64,000 nucleotides of DNA, from positions 1 to 64,000 of the forward strand of contig RDOG01000019.1 of the NCBI GenBank assembly GCA_011365055.1, read 5' to 3'. Positions 1 through 9,400 of the stretch are shown here, piece after piece. The notes under the pieces are model-generated. The model worked only from the letters and a program-made list of their open reading frames with translations. It ran no database searches and was not told the origin of the DNA. Made by a program: the position numbers and the translations under genes. Source of the DNA: Promethearchaeota archaeon (GTDB taxonomy: Archaea; Asgardarchaeota; Lokiarchaeia; Helarchaeales; RDOG01). Position 1 is the stretch's first letter. Each line of letters starts with the position of its first letter.

Positions 1-2
1 AT

Positions 3-1049
3 GATGGCCAAGGTCGATACGTGTTTTGGAAACTGTTAAATCGAAGAATTATCATACCAAAGGAAGTATTAGATGTTGATATTCCAGACATTAGATTACA
101 CGACAAAGATAATCTACCTTTTGTAGTTAAAATATCATGCAAAGTTCAAGTGAAAGAACCAATAAGAGCGGCTGAAACGTTAGGTAATAATGTATATGAA
201 GGATTAAGAAGAATAGTTGACGATACTGTACAATCCTCGGCAAGAACCACTTGCATGCAAAAAGAAATTCTGGCAATTATGAGAGAACGAGAAGATATTG
301 AAGATAGCATTTATAGTTCTTTAACAAAGTCCTTCATGAAATTAGGTCTTGAACCTATCATATTCGATATTAAGGATATAGAAGATGCAGAAGGAAGTTC
401 AGTAATTAAAAACTTGGAAAGAGTTAAAAGTGCTGAATTAACAAAAACAGCTCGTATTGCGGAAGCAACACAATATTCATTAGCTCAAAAAGTTGAAGCA
501 GAAAAACACAAAGATGCAAGAGTTGTAGAAGAACAAATGGCTCAAGCTGAGAAAGAGGCTGAAATTGAAAAAGAGAAATTCGTTGCAGATCAAACCGAAG
601 AATTGGTAACCAAACGAATGAGGATTAAAGAGTTAGAGATCAAAAGGGCTGCTGAGATAGAAAGAGAAAAAGAAATTGTTTTAGCTAATGCAAAAGCTGA
701 AGCAGTTAGAATTGCTGCAGAAGGAGATGCAAAAGCTGTTCAATTAAAAGCTGAAGCTGAAGCCGCAGGTATTCGTGCTAAAGCATTAGCGCTTGAAGAA
801 TATAAGAAAGCAGGTGAACAAGGTTTCAAGATGAAATCTTTAGAATTATTAGTTGATGGAATGATTCAATCATCTAAAGAAATGGCTGTTGGAATGAAAG
901 ATAATAGCAAAATTATCATGATGGGTGGTCAAGGTAATTCAGGTTCAGGATCTATAACAAGTTTAATTCCATTTGTTGAAATACTTAAAGAAACTGGCAT
1001 AATTAAAGATATTGTCGGAGAAGTTGAAGAAGCTAGAAAGAGTAAATAA
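3..1049 (+). CDS. SPFH/band-7 (flotillin-like) membrane scaffold protein, 5' partial
   Basis: The frame is open to the left edge: codons before the GTG at 21 continue it without a stop, so that GTG is probably internal and the true start lies outside the window. The visible part begins inside the SPFH domain (about the first 130 residues, with the run PFVVKISCKVQV). It continues into a long Ala/Glu/Lys-rich helix (about residues 140-265, many AEA/KAEA repeats) typical of flotillins, and ends in a Gly-rich stretch and a short hydrophobic tail. Flotillins oligomerise on the cytosolic face of membranes and organise lipid domains. The N-terminal membrane anchor is not visible. A U-rich tract follows the stop. 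Family assignment is firm; the cellular role is inferred. Confidence 0.85.
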   Translation, partial: DGQGRYVFWKLLNRRIIIPKEVLDVDIPDIRLHDKDNLPFVVKISCKVQVKEPIRAAETLGNNVYEGLRRIVDDTVQSSARTTCMQKEILAIMREREDIEDSIYSSLTKSFMKLGLEPIIFDIKDIEDAEGSSVIKNLERVKSAELTKTARIAEATQYSLAQKVEAEKHKDARVVEEQMAQAEKEAEIEKEKFVADQTEELVTKRMRIKELEIKRAAEIEREKEIVLANAKAEAVRIAAEGDAKAVQLKAEAEAAGIRAKALALEEYKKAGEQGFKMKSLELLVDGMIQSSKEMAVGMKDNSKIIMMGGQGNSGSGSITSLIPFVEILKETGIIKDIVGEVEEARKSK

Positions 1050-1100
1050 TTTTTTTTTTTATAAATTCTTATTTTTATTTTTTTTCTTTTTCAATTAGTT
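1050..1100 (+). terminator. U-rich archaeal-type transcription terminator
   Basis: Directly after the flotillin-like stop codon come a run of ten T residues and two more T-rich runs with no stem-loop. Oligo-T tracts of this kind end transcription in archaea. Confidence 0.5.
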
Positions 1101-1265
1101 CCTAAAGATTAATTTGTAATATCTTGTGGAAACTTTTTTAATTAGAATTTGTTAATTTATTTCAAGTCTCAATTATTTTTAGATTAATTCCGATTTAAAG
1201 AAGATTTCTAATAAATTTTTGAACTTTTAAATAATATTCTTAACAAATTTTTAAAAGTAATTAAA

Positions 1266-2291
1266 ATGCAAGCTAATAACCATTTCATTGAAAGAGATAG
1301 ACCAACTGATTCTCCGTATTCTTATCCTTTTGTAGTTAATGTTTTTAAAACATCAGAAAAATATGGGCTTTTTAGATATTTTCGAAAATTACCTCATTTT
1401 GTTACGCGATTTTTTGCTACAATTGCAGGTGTCTTTTTATTTAATTTTGGTCCGTGGAAAAAACAAGTTGGAAAAAATTTGGATATTATCTTTAAAGGAA
1501 AGATAAAGAAGAAATATGGTAAGAAAATGGAGCGAAAAATAGCAAATTCTATTGCTTTTATTAATGCAAAAAGCATGGCAAGGAATTTTATTGAAAATCT
1601 TTTTACATTAACATCATTAACAGTCTACAAAGATTATTATAAAGATGTAATTAAATGGGAAGGAGATAGTCTAAAACGCATCATTGATGCCTGGAAGCTA
1701 GGTAAAGGTGTTGTCTGCATTAGCATTCATGCAGGATGTCCAGAAATATTAACTACTGCTTTAGGTCATTATAGAAGAGGAGGCGAAATACCATCCAAAG
1801 CCAAAGCATCTATACCCACTGAAAAGGGATCGGTGGATGCATACATAAAATACATGAATAGAGTAGTAGGAATGCTTGAAATGGGACAAGATGAAGGTGT
1901 TGATAGAAAAGCTGCCGCAATTGATGTTATAAAAAGAAAACAAATTTTGATGCTAGCTATAGATCGGGGACATAAAAATTACCCAATTATCCCAATATTT
2001 GATAAACCAGCTCGTTCACCAATAGGTCCTGCATTTATGTATGTAAAGTATGGATCACCAATTTTACCAGCCTATATTGTTCCACATCCAAAAAAATCTC
2101 AATGGACAATTTTTGTTGATGACCCTTTAAAGTTGAAAGATAATCATGATGGACTCTCTGAAAGAGAATTAATTGTCGAAAATTCAAAAATTGTAAATAA
2201 AGCATTAGAAAAAATCATTTTGAAGACATATCCAAATTGGTTGTATTTGATACTTTTTCATAAATTAAAAGGTATTGAAATTAAGAAGTAA
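1266..2291 (+). CDS. LpxL/HtrB-like lysophospholipid acyltransferase family protein
   Basis: The 341-residue protein has the LPLAT layout: a hydrophobic N-terminal segment (about residues 45-65), an HX4E motif (HAGCPE near residue 155; the LpxL family has HX4D/E), the LAIDRG segment near 232, and the PIGPAFMYVKYGSPILPAYI block that matches the substrate-binding region of lipid A acyltransferases. Such enzymes transfer an acyl chain from acyl-ACP or acyl-CoA to a membrane lipid acceptor. Archaea make no lipid A and normally have ether lipids, so the substrate is unknown; fatty-acylated lipid or glycolipid is an inference. A phosphopantetheinyl transferase gene starts 61 bp downstream on the same strand, which suggests a shared acyl-carrier theme. 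Start: ATG after an AT-rich leader; no strong ribosome binding site is seen. Confidence 0.75.
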   Translation: MQANNHFIERDRPTDSPYSYPFVVNVFKTSEKYGLFRYFRKLPHFVTRFFATIAGVFLFNFGPWKKQVGKNLDIIFKGKIKKKYGKKMERKIANSIAFINAKSMARNFIENLFTLTSLTVYKDYYKDVIKWEGDSLKRIIDAWKLGKGVVCISIHAGCPEILTTALGHYRRGGEIPSKAKASIPTEKGSVDAYIKYMNRVVGMLEMGQDEGVDRKAAAIDVIKRKQILMLAIDRGHKNYPIIPIFDKPARSPIGPAFMYVKYGSPILPAYIVPHPKKSQWTIFVDDPLKLKDNHDGLSERELIVENSKIVNKALEKIILKTYPNWLYLILFHKLKGIEIKK

Positions 2292-2352
2292 AAATAATAA
2301 TTTTTACTAAAAAATTTTTTATTTTTTGACCATGATTATGATCTGATCGATA

Positions 2353-2994
2353 ATGACAATTTCAGGTATTGCACATTCACAAAAGGAGATTTTTTTTCAA
2401 AATAGAACAAAAAAAACGCCAATTTTAGTATATTTATCAGATAAAAAAGAAAATATGGGGAAAATGGCGGTCAAAGATCTCTTATATTCAATGGGTATTG
2501 ATATTAAAAACTCAAATATAGTCATTGAGAAATTAGATTCAGGCCAACCAAAGGTTCATTTACAGGAAATAAAATCTAATAAAAACATCAATCTTTCATT
2601 TTCACATAAAGGAAAATATCATTTAGTAGCAGTAGGATTGACACCTATTGGAATCGATATTGAAAAAAAAAGAAATTTTTCTTTAAATTTTATTAATAAA
2701 ATTTTAACCAAAAATGAAATTGAAGACATAAATAAAATCTTCTATTTTATAAATACTAAAAAAGAAGAAGTTGACATAAATTTTGCTTGTACTTGTCTTT
2801 TTAGTTTAAAAGAATCAGTTTCAAAAGCTATTGGGAAAGGTTTAGCAATAAATTTTCATAGAATAATTATAAAATATGATAAAAACAGCATAAAAATTAA
2901 AATAAATCATTCAGATTTAGCATTTGAAGGATATTTAAAATATGAAAAAGGGCATATAATCAGTTTGGTAGAGGCAATTAATTTAACAGCATAA
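2353..2994 (+). CDS. 4'-phosphopantetheinyl transferase superfamily protein
   Basis: The protein shows the three Sfp/AcpS signatures in order: NLSFSHKGKYHLVAVG (about residues 80-95), the metal-binding PIGIDIEKK (about 100), and FSLKESVSKAIGKG (about 150), equal to the W-x-x-KE-x-x-x-K-x-x-G motif with Phe for Trp. The family transfers 4'-phosphopantetheine from CoA to a Ser of an acyl or peptidyl carrier protein. The length of 213 residues fits the Sfp type. It follows the acyltransferase gene on the same strand and may be co-transcribed with it. No carrier protein or ketosynthase is present in the window, so the target is unknown. PPTases are uncommon in archaea, so acquisition from bacteria is plausible but unproven. 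Confidence 0.85.
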   Translation: MTISGIAHSQKEIFFQNRTKKTPILVYLSDKKENMGKMAVKDLLYSMGIDIKNSNIVIEKLDSGQPKVHLQEIKSNKNINLSFSHKGKYHLVAVGLTPIGIDIEKKRNFSLNFINKILTKNEIEDINKIFYFINTKKEEVDINFACTCLFSLKESVSKAIGKGLAINFHRIIIKYDKNSIKIKINHSDLAFEGYLKYEKGHIISLVEAINLTA

Positions 2995-3118
2995 TAAATA
3001 AATTTCAACTTATACGAAAAACAATTTTTTTATGATTTAATTTGTTTTAGCAAACCAGAATCACGCCTTTAATGTCGTTTTTTAATGTAATTCTTGTAAT
3101 TAATATTTTTAATTATTT

Positions 3119-3925
3119 CTATTTTCCTATAAATTCAGGTTTCTCTTTTTTAATTAAAGCCCTAACTCCAATTTCATAATCCTTTGTTGAAGCTGATTGG
3201 ATTTGGACTTTTCTTTCAATTTCTAAATGTGTACGAAAATCATTTTTTAATGCTTGAAGAAACAATTGTTTTGTTCGCGTATACGCTAAAGTTGGACCTA
3301 TTGCAAGTTTTTGTGCAAATTCCCATGTAAATTTTTCCAAATCTTCATGTTGAACAACTCTATTTACCAAACCTAATTTTTCTAACTCCTGAGGGCTTAT
3401 CATTTCTCCAAAAAAAGCAAGCTCAGCAGCTTTTTGCCATGATAATTGATTGATTAATAGGTGAGTACCCAAAAAACCTGGTATTAACCCTAGTTTTGAA
3501 AAACTTTCTGCAAATAATGCTTTTTCAGATGCAATAACAAAATCACAACATAGTGCAAGATTCATTCCAGCTCCCATTGCATAACCATTTACAGCAGCAA
3601 TTACTGGCTTTGGAAATTCCCTTAATTTCAATGCAATTCCATATAGATCCTTAGTTAAATCATCCATGTATTTAGAAGCAGTTCCATCTTCTATTGTTTT
3701 TAAGAACCCTTTTACATTACCACCTGCACTAAATCCCTTCCCTGAACCTGTAATAATTAGAACTCGAAAATCTTCACGATTTTTTAATTGATCTAGAACT
3801 TGACTTAATTCCTTCCCTGTTTCTAAATCAAGTGGATTCAGTTTTTCAGCATTAATAAAAGTAATTTTTGCAATTTTATCCTGAATTTCTAATTTTAATT
3901 TATTAAACTCCATAATTAAGCTCAT
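3119..3925 (-). CDS. Enoyl-CoA hydratase/isomerase (crotonase) family protein, PaaG-like
   Basis: The 268 residues hold the crotonase fold with the oxyanion-hole segments GKGFSAGGNVKGF and AVNGYAMGAGMNLALCCDF. The two catalytic glutamates of rat enoyl-CoA hydratase (GGGCE and PE) are both replaced: GAGMN has Asn and the second position is Phe in FSKLGLIPG. The FSKLGL block is typical of PaaG-like isomerases, but the PaaG aspartate that follows (IPD) is Gly here. It is therefore a crotonase-superfamily acyl-CoA enzyme of unknown reaction, perhaps an isomerase. Its ATG overlaps the TGA of the upstream paralog (ATGA), so the two are translationally coupled. Confidence 0.85.
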   Translation of the reverse strand: MSLIMEFNKLKLEIQDKIAKITFINAEKLNPLDLETGKELSQVLDQLKNREDFRVLIITGSGKGFSAGGNVKGFLKTIEDGTASKYMDDLTKDLYGIALKLREFPKPVIAAVNGYAMGAGMNLALCCDFVIASEKALFAESFSKLGLIPGFLGTHLLINQLSWQKAAELAFFGEMISPQELEKLGLVNRVVQHEDLEKFTWEFAQKLAIGPTLAYTRTKQLFLQALKNDFRTHLEIERKVQIQSASTKDYEIGVRALIKKEKPEFIGK

Positions 3926-4713
3926 CTACCTTTGTAGTTTGGCTTTCTTTTTTCAAAAAAAGCTAAAATTCCTTCTTTAAAATCTTCTGATCCTGCAACT
4001 TTTATTTGTATCTCTCTTTCGTCCTCAAGTTGTTCTTTTGGAGACTTTAAATGGGTCTGATTCATTAATTTTTTAACATATTTAATATTAAGAGGTGGTG
4101 CATCAACTAATTTTAAAGCAACTGTATTTACAGCATCATTTAATTCGCTTTCAGGAACTGCTTGATTGATGATTCCTAATTCCTCTGCTTTAATCGCGCT
4201 TATTTGACCTAACCAAAAAAATTCTTTGGCTAAATGAGTCCCAATTATTCTTGGAATTAAATACGTTCCACCTGCATCAACACTTAATCCAACATTTACG
4301 AAGGCTTGATCAAGTATGCAATCATCTGATGCAATAATAATATCGCTACTAAGTGCTAGGTTTAAACCCGCACCATAAGCACCTCCATGTAGCCTAGATA
4401 TAACTGCTTTTGGAATGCTTAAAATTTTTTCAATGCATTTATGAAGTATTTCAGTAATATCTGAAATTAATTGAGGAGCTGTACCATTTTCTACTGCGCC
4501 TTTAAATTCTTTAACATTCCCACCTGAAGAAAACATCTTTCCCTCTCCTGAGAGTATAATACATCTAATAGAATCATCATTTTCACAATTTTCTAATGCA
4601 GAATATATTTCCTTTAATATAGAAACGTTTAATGCATTGAAACTTTTAGGATCATTAAGCTTTATGTTTGCTATACCATCTTTTTTCTCTAATAAAATCT
4701 TACTTTCTGCCAT
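3922..4713 (-). CDS. Enoyl-CoA hydratase/isomerase family protein, PaaG-like with retained Asp
   Basis: First gene of a two-gene crotonase operon; its stop overlaps the start of the next gene by four bases. The 263-residue protein has the oxyanion-hole stretches GKMFSSGGNVKEF and LHGGAYGAGLNLALSSD. Both hydratase glutamates are missing (Asn and Phe at those places), but GLSVDAGGTYLIPR keeps an Asp at the position equal to the PaaG catalytic aspartate. In PaaG-type isomerases this Asp moves the double bond of an enoyl-CoA. A delta3-delta2 or ring isomerase activity is therefore more likely than hydration. Its partner lacks the Asp, so the pair may work as a mixed oligomer; that is inference. 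Confidence 0.85.
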   Translation of the reverse strand: MAESKILLEKKDGIANIKLNDPKSFNALNVSILKEIYSALENCENDDSIRCIILSGEGKMFSSGGNVKEFKGAVENGTAPQLISDITEILHKCIEKILSIPKAVISRLHGGAYGAGLNLALSSDIIIASDDCILDQAFVNVGLSVDAGGTYLIPRIIGTHLAKEFFWLGQISAIKAEELGIINQAVPESELNDAVNTVALKLVDAPPLNIKYVKKLMNQTHLKSPKEQLEDEREIQIKVAGSEDFKEGILAFFEKRKPNYKGR

Positions 4714-4840
4714 TTAACAAACTTCCTTTATCGAAATTTATAAATTCATAAATTTATTAATGATACCAGTTCAAATATGATAGGAAATATTATAAAGATT
4801 ATTTTTGATTTTTTCTAAAGTTTGTTGGTGAAATTAATTA

Positions 4841-6100
4841 ATGCCTTGGATTAATTTAGATTTAATCGATTTAAAGCAATTTATGAGGGGTCAATATGTC
4901 CCTCCAAATTATCATACAACCTTATCAAGAACAGATCTAAGATATCTTTTTCCAAATCGAGAATATGAAATTTCTACAAACTTGATGAATAATGAAATAG
5001 CCCGAAATTATATAAATAAATACAAAGATTTTTTTTTGATACCTGAAAATGAAAATGTGAATGAATGGAATTTAGAAAAATCAGCTTACATGCCAGGACC
5101 TGGAAATAGAAGACCAACAAATAGTATTTTGAGATTTTTAGTGAAAGATAAACCACATACTGCATATGTGGCAAAAATAGGTAATTATTTAGCTGGCAGA
5201 GCAGAGTATGAAAAGCAAAAAATGCTCTTTAATATGGGGTTCCCAACTCCAAGACCTTTTTATTGGGATAACGATGCATTTATTGGATTTTTCAAAGGAT
5301 TATATCACTTTCTTAATCATAAATTAGAAAATAATTCTATTTCTACTGAAGATTATGATGAAACTAATAAAATTTTTGAATCTATTCTTTCAGAAAAAGA
5401 GGAATTATACGTTTTAAAACAAAAGTTAAAAAAAGAAGTTTTTTCTGATTCATTGGGAGATTTTGATGAAGTAGAGATGCTTTCTGATTACTTTTCGGGC
5501 AAAAAACTTCAATTTGCATCAATTTTATGGATGGAGTTTAAATTTTCCTATTCTTTTGAATTATTAGTCTATAACATATTTGGGGGAATTGAGTTAGATG
5601 ACTATACAGGGACAATACAATATGTTCTAGATTCTCCTTTAATATCAGAGAAAGAATTATGTACCCAAGTTCCTGAATTAATCAATAAATTATGGGGCAT
5701 TACCACGCATAATGACTTGAAGGGAGAACATATAAGATTTGATCAAACAAATCACGCGAATCAATTTATTCTAATTGATTGGGGAACCCCTGGAGGTGGA
5801 ACAATGGACCATATTTCAAGGGACTTAGGTATCTTATTATATGATGTAACTTCATTTATAAATGAACGAGCATTATTTAGTAGAAAATTCACTCATAAGG
5901 TTAAAGATAAAAAAGCATTATCAATCGAACAAAAAATATTATCAAGATTAGAAGATTTTTGGTTTGAATTTTTAAATAACATCAAACCAGATTATCTAAA
6001 TGAAGGTGTTATTAACAAAATTCTGAAATTACTAGAATTAAAACAAGACATCTATGTTATAGATGCGATAAGAGCTTTAAAACGTATTAAAAAACTTTAA
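4841..6100 (+). CDS. Atypical kinase-fold protein (APH/RIO-like phosphotransferase)
   Basis: The 419-residue protein carries the catalytic core of the protein-kinase-like fold. A VAKIG segment (about residue 110) supplies a candidate ATP-binding lysine, followed by an EYEKQ helix. GITTHNDLKGEHIRF (about 285-300) is a catalytic-loop HxD followed by Lys, with His in place of the usual Asn. LIDWGTPGGG (about 311-320) resembles the metal-binding IDWG of aminoglycoside phosphotransferases. No standard Gly-rich loop is evident. A roughly 80-residue charged insert separates the lobes. Likely an ATP-dependent kinase of unknown target. It is the first gene of a unit with a small protein (39 bp downstream) and the 1282-residue coiled-coil protein, which may be its substrate or partner. 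Confidence 0.65.
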   Translation: MPWINLDLIDLKQFMRGQYVPPNYHTTLSRTDLRYLFPNREYEISTNLMNNEIARNYINKYKDFFLIPENENVNEWNLEKSAYMPGPGNRRPTNSILRFLVKDKPHTAYVAKIGNYLAGRAEYEKQKMLFNMGFPTPRPFYWDNDAFIGFFKGLYHFLNHKLENNSISTEDYDETNKIFESILSEKEELYVLKQKLKKEVFSDSLGDFDEVEMLSDYFSGKKLQFASILWMEFKFSYSFELLVYNIFGGIELDDYTGTIQYVLDSPLISEKELCTQVPELINKLWGITTHNDLKGEHIRFDQTNHANQFILIDWGTPGGGTMDHISRDLGILLYDVTSFINERALFSRKFTHKVKDKKALSIEQKILSRLEDFWFEFLNNIKPDYLNEGVINKILKLLELKQDIYVIDAIRALKRIKKL

Positions 6101-6139
6101 CTGCTTAACTTTTTATAAATAAAATAGGAATAAACATTA

Positions 6140-6397
6140 ATGAAATATCTTACTAAATCACAATTCGTTGAAAAATTGCATAGAAATATACAATTATTTT
6201 TCTCCCGTAAAGATATGAATTTACAAAATCAAGAAAATAAAGAACGATTGTCAAGGTTCATTAATGAATATTTCAAGCTTTATAATTTTAGATGTGAAGA
6301 TATCAAGCTCGTCACAAAAAAAAATAAAATATCATTAAGATTGAAGAAATTACAAAGAGGAAAATCTTCAGAATTAATTAATTTAATTTTTAATTAG
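6140..6397 (+). CDS. Small basic hypothetical protein
   Basis: An 85-residue Lys/Arg-rich helical protein with no recognised family. It lies between the kinase-fold gene and the 1282-residue protein, with gaps of 39 and 12 bp, so the three are almost certainly one operon. The segment SRFINEYFKLYNFRCEDIKL suggests a compact helix-strand unit. An adaptor role is possible, but nothing in the sequence proves it. Confidence 0.6.
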   Translation: MKYLTKSQFVEKLHRNIQLFFSRKDMNLQNQENKERLSRFINEYFKLYNFRCEDIKLVTKKNKISLRLKKLQRGKSSELINLIFN

Positions 6398-6409
6398 GAA
6401 GGTTCTTTT

Positions 6410-9400
6410 TTGAAGATAAAGTTAGGATTTTTACCATCAATTATTTCTAAAAAAAATATTGCTCACATCAATAAATTATTGTTAAATGAATTTGGTGATT
6501 TAAAAATAGATAAAATTTTAAAGGATTCTGAAAAAACCTCGAATATTGATGATTTATTTTGGTTAATTTTAACTCTTGAAAATATTGGACGAGAAATATC
6601 AAATAAAAATAATGTAAAAAAAATTGTATTTGAGCATAGATCTGGTGAGGGGGGATTTTATGCCAATAATTCACAATTTCCCGATGTAATTACTACCTTT
6701 AAATGCTTAACTATTCTTTTTTTTATTAATTCGCCATTAAATATTGATGAAAGAAAGATGCTTTTAAGGTTTCTTAGAAATATTATGAATAAATCGGGAT
6801 TTTCTAGGCATTGTTATGATAAAAAATGTCAATGTGCGGGAAAAGCTTCAATTGAATATTCATTTTACGTAATTAGCTCTCTGATTTTATTAGATGCGAT
6901 TTCTGAGATAGAGGAAGAGAAACTAAAAGCAATAATTTCTGCTAAATTCATTTATAGTGATGATAAATTTATATATTGGCTATTAATTAACCAATTACTT
7001 TATTCAAATCAAAAATTTGAAAATAATAGAGTTATTAAACAACTTCAAAGAAAGTTGGAATTCTTAGGTAAAAATCTTTTAAGAAATCCAGAAAATGCAG
7101 ACGAATTAATCTATTCGATATATTATTTAAAAATTAATAATTTATTAGATAATTTTAATATTGGTAAAATTTATGATAACTATATTAAGACCATTTTAAA
7201 TAATTTTTTGATAAATATTGAAAATAAATCAAAAGAAAATTATGTTTCTTTTTATAAGATCATTATTATCCTTTATTTAATTTATGAATTCTTCTTGGAT
7301 GAATTAGAACTTCGAATTTTTAAGCAATTTTCTAAAGGATATTTCATTAGACTAGAATCGATTTCAAATCAATATAATGTATCCGTCGAATTAATTAATG
7401 CGATATTAGGAGCAATTGAGAATAAATATAAATGGTTTAATATAAAAAAAGTAAAGTATCAGGAATTATTTGAAAAGTTTGCTAATAATTTCAGTGATCC
7501 AGAAAATTTAGTCATAAAAGAATTAAAAAATATAATCATCGAAGAAAATAATTATAAAATTTATTTTTCAGAGCTTTCTAAAAATCTTGGGATAACTATA
7601 GATAAATTGAAAGAAATAATTTCCATTTTAATTGAATATGGCTTAATATTTGGAAAAATAGAAGATAAATATTTAAAAGTTTTAACAATACCTGATTATT
7701 TCTACATTTTAAAGAAAAAAATCCCATTAAAAGAAATTTTACAAGAAAAAGAAGAGATAGAACTAATCAATTTAAAAATTATTGAAATTATAAAAGAAAT
7801 CCAATCATATCCTGAAAAATTTTCAAATTCTATAGAATATTTACTAAATATTGATGAATTTGAATTAGCTGAAAGAAAAATTTCGAAGAGTCTTAAAAAT
7901 TATTTAATTTTAATAGATAATAAAGTTAATATAATTAAAATTAAAAAGAAAGAATTAATCTATTTTTCTGAAGATTATCTTGATTATTACCCAAAATTGA
8001 TAGAAACTGCCGATATTACAAAGATAAAGTTAGAAGAAACTGAAAAACAGTTATCTAAAGAAATTAAAAATCAAAAAAAGGTATTTGATGCTTATTCTGA
8101 AATAGCTAATTTTATTGATGTTTTTAATGACGAACAAGCAGTACTAATAAAAGAAATAGATGAATTATTTATTTTATTTTTTAAATCTTGCAAGGAAAAA
8201 AGATTAGAAAGAGATAAAAAAGATATTTTAATTAAATTCCAACACGTTGAAGAGTCATTAAAAATTTTAATGGGAAAATTAGAGGAAAATAAAAAATATT
8301 TTATTAATCTAACTTCTAAGATTAAGTTATTTAATAATTTTATAATAATTGATGATAAAAAATTTGATTCAAATCATGAATTACCGCTCGAATTAAAATC
8401 AGGAAATCCCTTTGATTGGTGGGTTAAAAATTATTGGGACGTAAAAAGAAGCGATTTACATAAAAAAGTAAACATATTTCAAAGTTATTTTTATAAAAGA
8501 GATCAGTTTATTGAGTATTTAGAAGATGAAAAACTAAAATTTAAAAATTTATATGAGGAAGTGAAAATAACTTCCGATATAGAGAAAAATCTTGATTTAT
8601 TATTAAAAATGGATAATAATATTTTAAATATTGACAAATATATTAAGGATTTTGTAGCTGATACTTCAAAAATTTTAGATAATTTTCCAGATGTTGTTTT
8701 AGATGTCATAGACGAGTGGAAAACCTTCAAAGAAGAATTTATGAAATTAGTTCATCCAATAAAAGAAAAAGTAGAAATTCAAATTTTAACAGGTAAGAAG
8801 ATAAAATTAAAACTTGATATAGAGAAAGATATTGAAAACAAGATAGGTGAGATTGAAAAAAGTTTAATTGAATTCGATAAATTGGATAAGAAGAATTGGA
8901 TAAAAGCAAAAATACCATTATTAGATGAATTTAACGAAAAAATAAAACAGCAATATAAAGAATTAAAAGAGTATAATCAAAAACTCAACCAGACTTATGA
9001 AAAATATAAATCAGATTTTAAAAATGTGGAGCAATTTCTTGATTTTTCCATTAATAAATGGAAAGATTTTTTCTCATCTATTGAGGATGTTTATAAAGAA
9101 AAGCGAAGTAAATTAGTACGAAGCGTTTTATATTCCTTAATTTCGAATCAAGATATAATGAAGGGTGGAAGAATAGAATTAAAATATCTTGAAGCTAAAA
9201 CTGGTTTAGAAATTGCAATTATAAAAAGTATTCTAGAAAGATCAATAGAATTATTTGGTGTCGATGTAATATTTACTGATTCTGATGAAATTATCCCTTT
9301 ATTTGACAACAACAAGAAAATTTGGGAATTTGAAAATTTTTTAATTTCTTCCACACAAGAGTTACAATCAAATATCGAAGAAATGATGAAATCATTTAAA

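Noticed and set aside
21..23. GTG as start of the flotillin-like gene
   Set aside because: Codons before it stay in frame to the window edge and read naturally into the SPFH domain, so the gene is cut by the edge.
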